Of a DNA stretch of 46,189 bases, positions 26,605 to 35,800 are shown piece after piece. The position numbers were made by a program, and so were the translations under genes. The stretch's first letter is position 1; each line of letters opens with the position of its first letter. The notes below the pieces were generated by a model. It was not told where the DNA came from. It saw only the letters and a program-made list of their open reading frames with translations, and ran no database searches. This stretch comes from Streptomyces odonnellii (GTDB lineage: Bacteria > Actinomycetota > Actinomycetes > Streptomycetales > Streptomycetaceae): assembly GCF_000981895.1 (NCBI RefSeq), contig NZ_LATD01000021.1:1-46189 (forward strand), given 5' to 3'.

Positions 26605-27627
26605 TCACCAGGGGCGGCTCGTCACGTACTTGTTGCCGCCGCCGTTGGTGATGGGCCGGGTCGCGCAGCCGCCCACATTCGCCGCGGTCGGCTTGTGGTG
26701 CCCCCAGAGCAGAAGCTGAACCCGGACTCCCTTACCGTAGATGTCGGAGCCGAACTTCTTGCCGAAGTACGTGGTCCTGCCCACCTGGTTGTTCTTGAAG
26801 ACATTGCCCTTTCCGCACACCTCCCCGTCCTGCGGCCGCCAGTCGCTGAAGTCGGCGTAGGAACCGGAACGCCAGAACTTGTTACCGTCGACGATGTTCT
26901 TGTTACTGCCGTTCCGCGTACGGACCGGGTCGCCCGTGATGTATCCGAACCGGTTTCCACGGATCACGGTGGAGCTGGTGCGGGTGGCGAGATAGACCCC
27001 GTGGATCTCGGCAGGGCTCTCGCTGTTCTCCAGGTTGTAGAACCTGTTGCCGGTGATGGTGAGCCTGGCGGAATCCGTGACGTGAACGGCTCCGTAGCCG
27101 GGTCCGCCGGGGTTGGCCTTGTTGCCCAGGTGCTGGAACAGGTTGTTCTTGATGGTCACCCGGCCCGGGCCCTTCATCCCCCGCACCCGGATACCACCAT
27201 TGGTGTAGTTCTTGATCGTCTTGCCCGAGACGGTGAAGCTGCTGTTGGGCGAGCTGATGGTCATGTAGTAACCGGCCTTCGCCCGCGAGCCGTCCATGAC
27301 GACCGCACCGGTCCCCGGCACCGCCGCGAAGGTGAAACGGCCGCCCGGCGGGTCGTAGGTCCACTTGATCTCCTCGTCGGGGTAGTACGTACCGCCCGGC
27401 GTGAGAATGGTGGCGTTGACGGCGCGCGCGTTCCTGAGGACCTTCTCCGCCTCCGCGAAAGTGCGCACCGCGTTGGTCCGGACGAGGCCGTTGCCGCTCG
27501 CCGGAGCGCTGGGGTCCACGTACACCGTGACCGTCCCGGTGGTGACAGCACCGGCCGGGACGGCGGTCAGTGTGCCTCCGGCCATCAGACAGGTGAGCGT
27601 GAGTGCCACTGCTGCGGGCCTGTGCAT
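26605..27627 (-). CDS. Secreted right-handed beta-helix protein
   Basis: Protein of 340 aa with a Sec signal peptide (MHRPAAVALTLTCLMAGGTLTAVPAGAVT). The ATG at 27627 is preceded by GGAAGGAAAC; the frame is open to 27687. The body has parallel beta-helix repeats in steps of about 22 residues: GYYMTISSPNSSFTVSGKTI, KNYTNGGIRVRGMKGPGRVT, IKNNLFQHLGNKANPG, LTITGNRFYNLENSES, VIRGNRFGYITG and NIVDGNKFWRSG. The Asn ladder (KNN, GNR, DGNK) is typical of pectate-lyase-like helices. It resembles polysaccharide lyases or carbohydrate-active helix proteins, but no specific lyase active site can be named. A hairpin, CTCGGGG-N5-CCCCGAG (27649-27667), lies about 20 nt upstream of the start in its leader. 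Confidence 0.85.
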   Translation of the reverse strand: MHRPAAVALTLTCLMAGGTLTAVPAGAVTTGTVTVYVDPSAPASGNGLVRTNAVRTFAEAEKVLRNARAVNATILTPGGTYYPDEEIKWTYDPPGGRFTFAAVPGTGAVVMDGSRAKAGYYMTISSPNSSFTVSGKTIKNYTNGGIRVRGMKGPGRVTIKNNLFQHLGNKANPGGPGYGAVHVTDSARLTITGNRFYNLENSESPAEIHGVYLATRTSSTVIRGNRFGYITGDPVRTRNGSNKNIVDGNKFWRSGSYADFSDWRPQDGEVCGKGNVFKNNQVGRTTYFGKKFGSDIYGKGVRVQLLLWGHHKPTAANVGGCATRPITNGGGNKYVTSRPW

Positions 27628-27648
27628 GATCTGTTTCCTTCCCCCGTG

Positions 27649-27667
27649 CTCGGGGCCGTTCCCCGAG
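27649..27667 (-). promoter_or_regulatory. Hairpin in the leader of the beta-helix gene
   Basis: CTCGGGG (27649-27655) and CCCCGAG (27661-27667) form a perfect 7-bp stem with a 5-nt loop, ending about 22 nt upstream of the ATG. It could shelter or expose the ribosome-binding site or simply stabilise the mRNA. It does not match any riboswitch class I know. Confidence 0.45.
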
Positions 27668-27878
27668 CCCGCCGCCATGGTGCTCACCCGACCTTGCGGA
27701 AACCTTGAACACCTCCGCGCGCACCCCCTCTGACCAGCGGCGGGAGGTGCGACGCCGGAAGCGGATCAGTTTCGGCCGGATGTAGGCCGAATCCCTTCCG
27801 ATGGCGCTGAGCACCCACATGACCAGGAGAAACTACAAGCCGGAGTTGCTCAAATACATTTAGTACGATGAGGTAGCT

Positions 27879-28781
27879 GTGGTACGCAACAACGACCTGA
27901 TGGCCGCTTTGCTGGACACCCGGCGGGAGCTGGGTGACCAGCTCCGCGCGGTCGGCGACCGTGTCGACGGCGCGGAGAGGGATCTGCGTCAGGTCGTCAC
28001 CGCCGAGGTGGAGAGCCTCCGCTCCGACATACACGAGACCCGCAGGAGCGTGGACAACAGGGCCTCGGCCACGACCGAGGTGGCCCGGCGGGTCTCCGCT
28101 CTGAGCCACGACGTGAGCGAGATCCGGCAGGCGGTCTCCGAACTTCGCAGTCTCATGAGCGAGCTGGCCGGCCATCAGATCTTTGACACCCCTGCCCCCT
28201 GGACCGTTCCCGCCGCCGCGGTGAATGTCCAGGCCGAGCCCGGGGAACAGGCCGCCGAGGCCGCCGTACCGGAGCCCGTGAACTCCGGCCCGGCCGGTCC
28301 GCCGTCCGGGAGCACTCCTCAGGAGGAGGCGCCCGAGACGTCCGACCGGCGCAAGCAGCCGGGCGAAGCATTCGACGCGGGCATCGAGCCGAACGAGGAA
28401 GCCGACCACGGCGCGCTCCTGCTGAGCGCCGCGCCGATCGCCTCCATCGTGCTCGTCTGCCACCGGGACGCCTGGAACTTCGTCGCGGACCTCGCCTGCG
28501 GCCAGGAGCACTTCAACCCCACCCCGGAGATCACCGACGACGGCGACGGCCGCGTACGCATCATCCTCTCCGGCCGCTCCCTCATCGGCGTACTCATCGC
28601 CCTGCGCGAGGCACGGGTGAAGGGCAGCGTCTTCGACGGCAGTTGGGCCATGGCCTCCGCCTACTACCAGCGCATGGCCGAGGACCTCCGCAAAACCCGC
28701 CGCGCGGGAACCACCCCCTTGACCATCGTCTTCAACGACGGAGTCACCGAAAACAACGAGGCTTCGCCGGAAGCCGGTTGA
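27879..28781 (+). CDS. Unknown protein: coiled coil, disordered linker, conserved C-terminal domain
   Basis: Protein of 300 aa that I do not recognise. Residues 1-100 form a long amphipathic helix, probably a coiled coil (LLDTRRELGDQLRAVGDRVD, AEVESLRSDIHETRRSVDNR, VARRVSALSHDVSEIRQAVS). Residues about 105-180 are Pro/Glu/Ala-rich and likely disordered. Residues about 185-290 look like a compact alpha/beta domain (LLLSAAPIASIVLVCHRDAW, VRIILSGRSLIGVLIALREA, FDGSWAMASAYYQRMAEDLR, TTPLTIVFND). No signal peptide or membrane span. The GTG start has GAGG 5 nt upstream, and TACGAT lies 9 nt before it in an AT-rich patch (27851-27869). Such multi-part proteins often oligomerise and regulate or scaffold; nothing more specific can be said. 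A hairpin follows. Confidence 0.78.
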   Translation: MVRNNDLMAALLDTRRELGDQLRAVGDRVDGAERDLRQVVTAEVESLRSDIHETRRSVDNRASATTEVARRVSALSHDVSEIRQAVSELRSLMSELAGHQIFDTPAPWTVPAAAVNVQAEPGEQAAEAAVPEPVNSGPAGPPSGSTPQEEAPETSDRRKQPGEAFDAGIEPNEEADHGALLLSAAPIASIVLVCHRDAWNFVADLACGQEHFNPTPEITDDGDGRVRIILSGRSLIGVLIALREARVKGSVFDGSWAMASAYYQRMAEDLRKTRRAGTTPLTIVFNDGVTENNEASPEAG

Positions 28782-28797
28782 CGGAAAGGCACCGAGT

Positions 28798-28831
28798 GGG
28801 GTCCTTCCGGTAAATGCGCCGGAGAGACCCC
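28798..28831 (+). terminator. Hairpin after the coiled-coil gene
   Basis: GGGGTC (28798-28803) with CCGG (28807-28810) pair with CCGG (28819-28822) and GACCCC (28826-28831) around an 8-nt loop, with a 3-nt internal mismatch region. Confidence 0.65.
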
Positions 28832-28915
28832 GCCGGGTAGCGGGACGCGGTCAGCCGCGTCATCGCAGGCGAAAACCCGGCGACGTCGGCGATCATCCCC
28901 GGATACTGGTTACCC

Positions 28916-29662
28916 ATGGATGAGGTCGAAGTCGTCGTCGCCCATTCCGAGCGCGCGACTCTGCGCGTCGGCGACGTGTTCCTGAAAGTGGACGCCGATC
29001 AGGCGCGCGTCGACGCCGAGGTCGAGGCGATGTCCCTGGCGCCGGTCCCGACCCCGGAGGTCCTGTGGCGCAAGCCGCCGGTGCTCGCGATCGCCGCACT
29101 TCCGGGGACGACGCTCGGGCGCCTCGGCGGGCCGTCGACCGGGTCGCCGGCGGCGTGGGCCGCGGCGGGCGCCGCCATCCGGAAGCTGCACGACGCACCG
29201 CTGCCGCCCCGGCCGGGACGGGCCGGCCGGAGCATCGTCGCGCTGGCAGCGGAACTCGACGACGAGTGCGAGCTGCTCGTGACGAACGGCGTCCTGCCCG
29301 CCGACCTGGTCACCCGCAACCGCCAGGTCGCCGAGGCCGCACTCCGGCCGTGGACTCCGGCGTTCACACACGGCGACCTGCAGATCGCGCACGTCTTCGT
29401 CGACGGCGACGAGGTCACGGGCATCATCGACTGGTCCGAGGCGGGCCAGGGCGATGCCCTGTACGACCTCGCCACCTTCACCCTCGGGCACGAGGAACAC
29501 CTCGACGACGTCATCACCGGCTACGGCACCGGCATCGACCTCGACGTGATCCACGCATGGTGGTCGCTGCGCAGCCTGCTGGCGGTCCGCTGGCTGATCG
29601 AGCACGGCTTCGACCCCTTCGCACCGGGCTGCGAGGTCGACGTACTGAGATCCCGGATGTGA
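28916..29662 (+). CDS. Aminoglycoside-phosphotransferase-like kinase
   Basis: Protein of 248 aa with the APH/choline-kinase fold. The nucleotide-binding lysine is in VFLKVD (K24), LHDAPLPP follows the hinge, and the catalytic loop is FTHGDLQIAHVFVDGD (H152-G-D154). The metal-binding Asp is in GIIDWSEAGQGDALYDLATF (D172). The usual Asn of the HGDxxxxN loop is His159. The substrate is unknown; most members of this actinobacterial group are not proven resistance enzymes, so antibiotic resistance should not be assumed. The ATG has GATACT 8 nt upstream and no Shine-Dalgarno, the leaderless layout seen several times in this window. It is terminated by the hairpin at 29702. Confidence 0.87.
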   Translation: MDEVEVVVAHSERATLRVGDVFLKVDADQARVDAEVEAMSLAPVPTPEVLWRKPPVLAIAALPGTTLGRLGGPSTGSPAAWAAAGAAIRKLHDAPLPPRPGRAGRSIVALAAELDDECELLVTNGVLPADLVTRNRQVAEAALRPWTPAFTHGDLQIAHVFVDGDEVTGIIDWSEAGQGDALYDLATFTLGHEEHLDDVITGYGTGIDLDVIHAWWSLRSLLAVRWLIEHGFDPFAPGCEVDVLRSRM

Positions 29663-29701
29663 GGCCGCGGGGGCTCATGCCGTCGCGGATCACACAACAC
29701 C

Positions 29702-29734
29702 GAAGAGCCCGGCCGCTCTCGCGCCGGGCTCTTC
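29702..29734. terminator. Bidirectional terminator, 12-bp stem
   Basis: GAAGAGCCCGGC (29702-29713) pairs perfectly with GCCGGGCTCTTC (29723-29734) across a 9-nt loop, between the convergent kinase and beta-helix genes. Confidence 0.92.
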
Positions 29735-29765
29735 AGCTTGCCGACAGCTCACGCGAGGCCGCCGC

Positions 29766-31175
29766 TCAGTACTCGTAGGCCCCCACGTCGAAGGGGTTCG
29801 ATCGCTGCTTGCGGTCGGCGTCGAGCGTGGGGGCTTCCCTGGTCGTGCCCGCGCCGATGGCGGGGGAGCCCGGCTTGAGGTGCAGGTTTCCGGCCGGGTG
29901 GTCGACAAAGTACGTCGAGTAGGCCGTACCCACCGTGATGTTGTTGGAGTGCTGGGTGTTGGTCGCGGCACCGGTGTTGAAGGTGCGTGCCAGGTTGTTG
30001 CGGATGATGTCGCCGTTCGACGGCGTTCCGTCCTTCTGGTTGGTGAGGCGGATCTCGCTGTCCGTGGCCGGATAGCGCGGGACCACCGTGTTGTTGACGA
30101 TCCTGCTGTCGTTCATGCCGTACAGGCCCATGGCGAGACCGACCTCCACCTGGACCACATTGTTCTCGATGGTCCAGTTGCGGTAGGGGCCGTCGAAGGC
30201 GCCGATGCCCTGGATCGTGTACTTGCCGTTGTACTGGAAGGGGATCTTGGCGTAGCGGGTGCCTGTGCGGCTGATGAAGACGTTTCCGCGCAGCACGACG
30301 TCGGTGACCGGGGTGAAGCTGCCGTCGCCGCGGTAGCTCTGGAACATGTCCCGGTGCGGCGGGTCGGCCTCCGTGCCCGCCGGTACGACCGCGTAGCTGT
30401 TCACCGCCGAGTTGTACTCGAAGAGGCAGCCGCTGATCTTGCAGCGGAAGGCGTCCTCCCAGAAGTGGTTGACGCTGTTTCCCCTGACCACCGCTCCGGT
30501 GGCGCCGGCACCGGCCTGGGACGTACGTTCCAGCATGACGCCGTTGCGTACGTTCCTGATCCGGTTGTCGAGGACCTGGTTGTTGGCGCCGACGACCAGG
30601 ACGGCCGTACCGCTGCGGCCGACCCAGTCGTTGTTGTACCAGGTGTCCGCCGAGGCGTCGCTCGCGGCTCGTACCTGCGAGTTCTGGAGGACATCATGGG
30701 TGGCGCCGGCGTCGAACTGCACGAGGTTGCCCGTCGTGTACGTACCGTCCGCCTCCTGGGGCGAGACGAGCACCCCGTCGACCGTCCAGCGCGTGGCCCC
30801 GGACGCGAACCGCAGGGTCTTCATCCGGGGCGTCGCGCCTGGCGCCGCCTTGATGGTCCGTACGCCCGACGCGATGCCCCCGGTGATGACCGGGCTTCCA
30901 TGGTTTCCGTTGCGCAGATAGATGATGTCCCCGGCGGCGAAGGTCTTCCCCGACGCGAACACCTCCTGCAAGGTCCGCCACGGCCGGTCCGCCGTACCGG
31001 GATTGCTCGCCGAACCCACGGCCGGATCGACGTAGTAGGCGGCGGCCGCGGTCGCGGCGGGAGAGGTTCCGGTCCCGAAGGCCGTGGGGTCGGCCTGGAA
31101 CCCGAGAACCAGCACCGCGCAGGTGAGGAGTGCGGTGCGCCTGGTGGTTCTGCTTATGGACACGGTGACGGCCAC
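29766..31175 (-). CDS. Secreted right-handed beta-helix protein (polysaccharide-lyase-like)
   Basis: Protein of 469 aa with a signal peptide (RRTALLTCAVLVLGF...). The mature start YYVDPAVGSASNPGTADRPWRTLQEVFASGKTFAAGDIIYLRNGNHG is the classic N-cap of DUF1565/pectate-lyase-like helices. Beta-helix coils follow, with Asn-ladder motifs (VLDNRIRNVRNGVML, VVRGNSVNHFWEDAFRCKIS, VVLRGNVFISRTGT, WTIENNVVQVEVGLAMGLYG, RIVNNTVVPR). The C-terminus LKPGSPAIGAGTTREAPTLDADRKQRSNPFDVGAYEY is typical of secreted polysaccharide-binding or -cleaving helix proteins. The GTG start has GAGG upstream at 7 nt. It is divergent from a GntR-LacI hybrid regulator with a palindrome between them, so its expression probably responds to a sugar. 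The exact lyase family cannot be assigned by eye. Confidence 0.87.
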   Translation of the reverse strand: MAVTVSISRTTRRTALLTCAVLVLGFQADPTAFGTGTSPAATAAAAYYVDPAVGSASNPGTADRPWRTLQEVFASGKTFAAGDIIYLRNGNHGSPVITGGIASGVRTIKAAPGATPRMKTLRFASGATRWTVDGVLVSPQEADGTYTTGNLVQFDAGATHDVLQNSQVRAASDASADTWYNNDWVGRSGTAVLVVGANNQVLDNRIRNVRNGVMLERTSQAGAGATGAVVRGNSVNHFWEDAFRCKISGCLFEYNSAVNSYAVVPAGTEADPPHRDMFQSYRGDGSFTPVTDVVLRGNVFISRTGTRYAKIPFQYNGKYTIQGIGAFDGPYRNWTIENNVVQVEVGLAMGLYGMNDSRIVNNTVVPRYPATDSEIRLTNQKDGTPSNGDIIRNNLARTFNTGAATNTQHSNNITVGTAYSTYFVDHPAGNLHLKPGSPAIGAGTTREAPTLDADRKQRSNPFDVGAYEY

Positions 31176-31283
31176 GAGGAGACCTCGGCTTCTGGTGAAG
31201 GGTGTGGGGGGCGTGGGGGAATCGCGGTGACTCGCGCTGCGCCTGGTGAGGAGTTTGGGTCAAGTCATGCCACGCGTCAACAG

Positions 31284-31299
31284 ATTCATTGGAATGAAT
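31284..31299. promoter_or_regulatory. AT-rich palindrome between beta-helix and GntR-LacI genes
   Basis: ATTCATT (31284-31290) and AATGAAT (31293-31299) form a perfect inverted repeat with a GG spacer. It is conspicuous because the surroundings are very GC-rich. A minus-strand TTGACG (31280-31275) lies directly beside it as a -35 for the beta-helix gene. This is the natural operator for the divergent regulator. Confidence 0.8.
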
Positions 31300-31411
31300 A
31301 GCAGGTGACGTCCCGTCAGCAGCGGCCCACGACGGGCGGCTCCATGACGGGTAGGGTCGTAAGCTCGTCGCATCGGGCGGGCCGGTGTCGATACAGACCG
31401 AAGGGGAGGCG

Positions 31412-32509
31412 ATGAGTTCGTCGCGCGCTCCCGCCGGCACCGCCGTACGGGGACACAAGACCCGCCATCTCGCGGACGAGCTGCGCCGGGCCATCGCCGA
31501 ACTGCGCTGGCCGGCCGGGAAGCTGCCGACGGAACAGCAGTTGGCCCGCGACCAGGGGGTGAGCCTCAACACCGTACGACGGGCCGTCGATCTGCTGGTC
31601 CAGGAGGGCCTTGTCTACCGCCGCCAGGGATCCGGAACGTACATCTCTGCCTCCCGGGCACCGGGTACCGGATACGCCGTCGGCGTCGTCGTGCCGTCGC
31701 TGACCTACTACTACCCGCGCGTCATCGCCGGCATCGAACGCGAACTCTCCCGCCACGGCTCACAGATGCTCCTGCGCTGCACCGACTGGGACCCCGGTAT
31801 GGAGCACGGAGCCGTCGAGGAACTGATCCGGTCGGGCTCCGCCGGGCTGATACTGGTGCCCACGATCGGCGAGGACGGCCCGCGGCACTGGCTCGGGGAC
31901 GCGGGCGAACTCGACGTGCCCACGGTGCTCGTCGAGCGCGGCATGGATCTGCCGGCGACCTCGCACGAGTTCGTCTGTTCCCACCACGCGGCCGGGGCGC
32001 GTACGGCTGTCGAGCATCTGCTGCGGCTGGGGCACACCCGGATCGGCTACATGGAGAGGACCAGTCCGCACACGGCCCCGCAGGTCCGGTCGGGCCTTGC
32101 CGTCGGACTGGAGCACGCCGGGCTCGACCCCGCTCCCGTGGTCGCGGTCTCACTGCCCCGCTGGACCGCCGAGGACGCGGACCGTTTTCTCGGCCGTCTG
32201 CTGGACGAGGGGGCGACGGCCGCGCTCTGCTTCGCGGACCGTGAAGCGTCCTTGCTGGTCGGCGCGGTACGGCGGCGCGGCCTGAGCGTGCCCGGGGATC
32301 TTTCCGTGATCGGCTACGACAATGAAGTGGCCGATCTGTGCGAGGTGCCCCTGACCGCCGTTTCCCCGGCGAAGACGGACATCGGCCGACGGGCCGCGGA
32401 CATTCTCAGAGCCCGTATCGCCGATCCGGACGCCCCTCGGCGGCAGGAAGCGTTTGTGCCGCACCTTGTCGTACGGGAGTCCACGGGCCCGGCGCCCGGG
32501 CAGCGCTGA
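31412..32509 (+). CDS. GntR-LacI hybrid transcriptional regulator
   Basis: Protein of 365 aa with the architecture of B. subtilis AraR. An N-terminal GntR winged helix (HLADELRRAIAELRWPAGKL, PTEQQLARDQGVSLNTVRRA, VDLLVQEGLVYRRQGSGTYI) is followed by a LacI/PBP-I effector domain (YAVGVVVPSLTYYYPRVIAG, SAGLILVPTI, HHAAGARTAVEHLLRLGHTR, IGYMERTS, LSVIGYDNEVADLCEVPLTA, VSPAKTDIGRRAADILRARI). It binds DNA and releases it on binding a sugar. The ATG at 31412 follows AAGGGGAGG; an upstream in-frame GTG (31385) is possible. It is divergent from the secreted beta-helix gene, its most likely target, through the palindrome at 31284-31299. It may also govern the PA14/3-keto-hydrolase gene 290 bp downstream. 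Confidence 0.92.
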   Translation: MSSSRAPAGTAVRGHKTRHLADELRRAIAELRWPAGKLPTEQQLARDQGVSLNTVRRAVDLLVQEGLVYRRQGSGTYISASRAPGTGYAVGVVVPSLTYYYPRVIAGIERELSRHGSQMLLRCTDWDPGMEHGAVEELIRSGSAGLILVPTIGEDGPRHWLGDAGELDVPTVLVERGMDLPATSHEFVCSHHAAGARTAVEHLLRLGHTRIGYMERTSPHTAPQVRSGLAVGLEHAGLDPAPVVAVSLPRWTAEDADRFLGRLLDEGATAALCFADREASLLVGAVRRRGLSVPGDLSVIGYDNEVADLCEVPLTAVSPAKTDIGRRAADILRARIADPDAPRRQEAFVPHLVVRESTGPAPGQR

Positions 32510-32801
32510 AGAACGCCGTCGCTCGTCGGCCGCCCGCTCCGGCCCGTCCTCGATTCGGCGGAAGCCGCCGCGCACCAGGCCATGCCCGGCTCCCCCAACA
32601 CCCGGCCCGTTTCGCCTCGTTGAGAACAAAGTATGGACCGGCACTGCGCCCGTCCATACTCTGGGCGTCGTTCTCGCGCAGAAGTATGCGTGGAGCGCGG
32701 CGGAACTCCGCCACCGCACCGCCGGTACGTGTACGAACTCCACTCCGCGGGCGCGGGCCGCCCAGGCCCCGCCCACTCGCAGCCCCCCAGCAGGAGGACG
32801 A
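32510..32801 (+). promoter_or_regulatory. 292-bp leader with nested inverted repeats before the PA14 gene
   Basis: A perfect 9-bp inverted repeat, AGTATGGAC (32630-32638) and GTCCATACT (32652-32660), has a 13-bp spacer. An outer pair GAGAAC (32622-32627) and GTTCTC (32670-32675) encloses it. As DNA it is a candidate operator; as RNA it would form a two-step hairpin about 130 nt before the start codon. The rest of the region shows nothing I can name. AGGAGG lies 4 nt before the GTG start at 32802. Confidence 0.65.
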
Positions 32802-35800
32802 GTGCAGCCACACGAATACCAGAGCGCCCGCCGCGGCCGACGCGGACCACGGACCATGACCGGTCTGCTCCTCGCCGCCCTCGTGACCGGAGGTCTCGCG
32901 GCACCCGCGGCCGGCGCGGAGACACCGGCCGCCGCGGCGGCCAAAGCCCCCACGGAGACACGGATCCCCCTGGACAGGAGGGCCCCCGCGGAGCTGCCGC
33001 CCCAGGAACCCGGCGTCACCCTGCGTGTCTTCGACATCCAGTCCCCGCTCAGCGAGCTCTGCGACCTGAAGCCGGCCCAGACCCCCAATGTCGACAAGCT
33101 GATTCCCACGGTCGACTGGTCCTCCACCGACGGCTTCGGATTCAGCGACAACTTCATGTCGCAGATCATCGGCAATGTCGACATCCCGGCCGACGGCACG
33201 TACGCCTTCCGTCTGATCAGCGATGACGGCTCCCGTCTCTTCATCGGCGACCAGCAGGTCATCGACCACGACGGACTGCACGGCGCCGAGCCCAAGGACG
33301 GCGAGATCACCCTCACCCCCGGCTACCATGCGCTCCACATCGATCACTTCGACCGTGGCGGCGAGCAGCAGGTGACCCTCCAGTGGAAGCCGCCGGGCGC
33401 CACCGAATTCACGCTCGTCCCGAACTCCGTGCTCAGCACGGACGCCGGCGTGGTCCGCGTCACCGCTCCCGGCCGCAAGGAGTGCGAGGGCACTTACGAC
33501 ACGCCTGGCGACGGCCTCCCGCTGACCTCGGTCAATCCCGGCTACACCCTCACCGATCTGCGCCCCGAGGGCTTCGAGCCGCAGGTCTCCGCCATGGACT
33601 GGCTGCCGGACGGCCGGCTCGCCGTGACCACCTGGGGCGGCAGTGACAACACCGTGGGAGAGGTCTACCTCCTCGACGGTGTCACCGGTGACACCGGTCC
33701 GGAGAAGGTCGCGTACAAGAAGGTCGCCGGCGGGCTGAAGGAGCCGATGGGCATCAAGTACGTCGACGGAAAGCTGTATGTGTCGGAGAAACACCAGCTC
33801 ACCGAGTTGTCCGACACGGATGGCGACGATGTCACGGATACGACCCGCAAGGTCGCGGCCTGGCCGTACGGAGGCAACTTCCACGAGTTCGCCTTCGGGC
33901 TGCTCTACAGGGACGGGTACTTCTATCTGAATCTCTCGGTCGCCATCAACTACGGCGGTGCGACGACCGATCCGCAGCCGGCCGCGAACCGCGGCACCAC
34001 CGTCAAGGTGAACAAGGAGACCGGAGAGGTCAGTTATCTGGCGGGCGGTCTCCGCACCCCGAACGGGATCGGGTGGGGTCCGGAGGGCGAGCTCTTCGTC
34101 ACCGACAACCAGGGTGGCTGGCTGCCCGCCTCGAAGCTCGTACAGGTGAAGCAGGGCCGTTTCTTCAACCATTACACCAACCCGGACGGCCCGTTCGACG
34201 ACCGTACGGTCACCAAGCCGGTGCTCTGGCTGCCGCAGAACGAGATCGCGAACTCACCGAGCACACCGATGGTGGTCAAGAAGGGCACCTTCGCAGGTCA
34301 GTTGCTCTTCGGTGACGTCACGTACGGCGGCCTCCAGCGCGCCGATCTGGAGAAGGTCGACGGCGAGTACCAGGGCGCGGTGTTCCGTCACACACAGGGG
34401 CTGGAGGCCGGCATCACCCGGATCAGCACGGGACCGGACGGCGCCATTTACGCCGGCGGCCTCGGCGCGGACGGGAACTGGGGCCAGGAGGGGAAACTCC
34501 GCTTCGGTCTTCAGAAACTCGCTCCGAACGGCACGAACGTCTTTGACATCAAGACCATGCGCGCCACCCGCGACGGCTTCGAACTCACCTACACGAAGCC
34601 CCTGTCGGAGGAGACCGCCGCCGCCCTGACGGACGGGGGCTACTCCGTGGAGCAGTGGCGCTACGTCCCCACGCCGGCGTACGGCGGCCCCAAGGTGGAC
34701 GAGGAGAGCCTGCCCGTCGCGGCCGCCCGGATCTCCGAGGACCGCCGCACGGTCCGGCTGAGCATCCCCGGGCTGAAGACCGACCGGGTGGTGCATGTGC
34801 GCTCACCCCGCCCGTTCTCCTCGGCCGACGGCGAGCAACTGTGGTCCACGGAGGCCTGGTACACCCTGAACGCACGGCCGGGCCCCGAGGACCCCGTCAC
34901 GTCGTACGACGCCGAGTCCGCGCGGCTTTCCGGCGGCGCGGACATCGACACCGAGCACGCCGGCTACACGGGCGGCGGCTTCGTCGACGGCTTCGGCGCC
35001 CAGGGCGCAACCGCCACCTTCGAGGTCGAGGTCCCCGCCAAGGGCACTTATGACGTGGGCCTGCGTTACGCCAACGGCCCTCACCCCTTCACCGGCACCA
35101 AAACGATCGGCGCCGGCGTCAACGGCGGGCAGACACGGCAGATCAGCCTCCCCTCCACCGGCGCCTGGAACCGCTGGTCCACGCGGACCGAGCGGTTCGA
35201 GCTCCGCAAGGGCCGTAACACCATTTCGTACACCTACCGGCCCGAGGACACCGGGCATGTCAATCTCGACATGATCGAGGTACGCGCACGCGGCAGCCGT
35301 ATCGACCTGTTCTCCGGCGGCAGCGTCTCCTCCGCCTGGCAGCACACCGACGGCCGCAGTGTCGAATGGCCGCGCACGGCTGACAACTCCGTCGAGGTGT
35401 GCTGCGGCGACATCCGCACCAAGCAGTCGTTCGGCGACTTCAGACTGCACGCCGAGTTCCGGGTGCCGAAGCTGCCGCCGGATGTCACCGGCCAGGACCG
35501 CGGCAACAGCGGTGTCTACCTCCAGGAGCGGTACGAGATCCAGATCCTGGACTCGTTCGGAGTGGAGAAACTCGCGGCGAACGAGGCCGCGGCGATCTAC
35601 AACAAGAAGGCCGCGGACCTGAACGCCGCAACCGCACCCGAGACCTGGCAGACGTACGACATCGTCTTCCGCGCGGCCCGTTTCGACGCCGCGGGGAACA
35701 AGACGGAGGACGCCCGAATCACCGTGGTGTGGAACGGCACGAAGGTCCACGACAACGTGGCGGTGGACGGCCCGACCGGCAGCGGCGACGCCGAATCGGC

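Noticed and set aside
27649..27878. Possible c-di-AMP (ydaO) riboswitch before the secreted beta-helix gene
   Set aside because: Such switches often precede secreted wall-active genes in Streptomyces, but the conserved core sequences are not visible; only a simple 7-bp hairpin is present.
28916..29662. Aminoglycoside resistance gene
   Set aside because: The fold is APH-like, but the catalytic-loop Asn is His and there is no resistance context, so resistance should not be claimed.
32406..34172. Minus-strand open frame of 588 codons opposite the PA14/DUF1080 gene
   Set aside because: Composition typical of an antisense shadow; no start signal, no motif.
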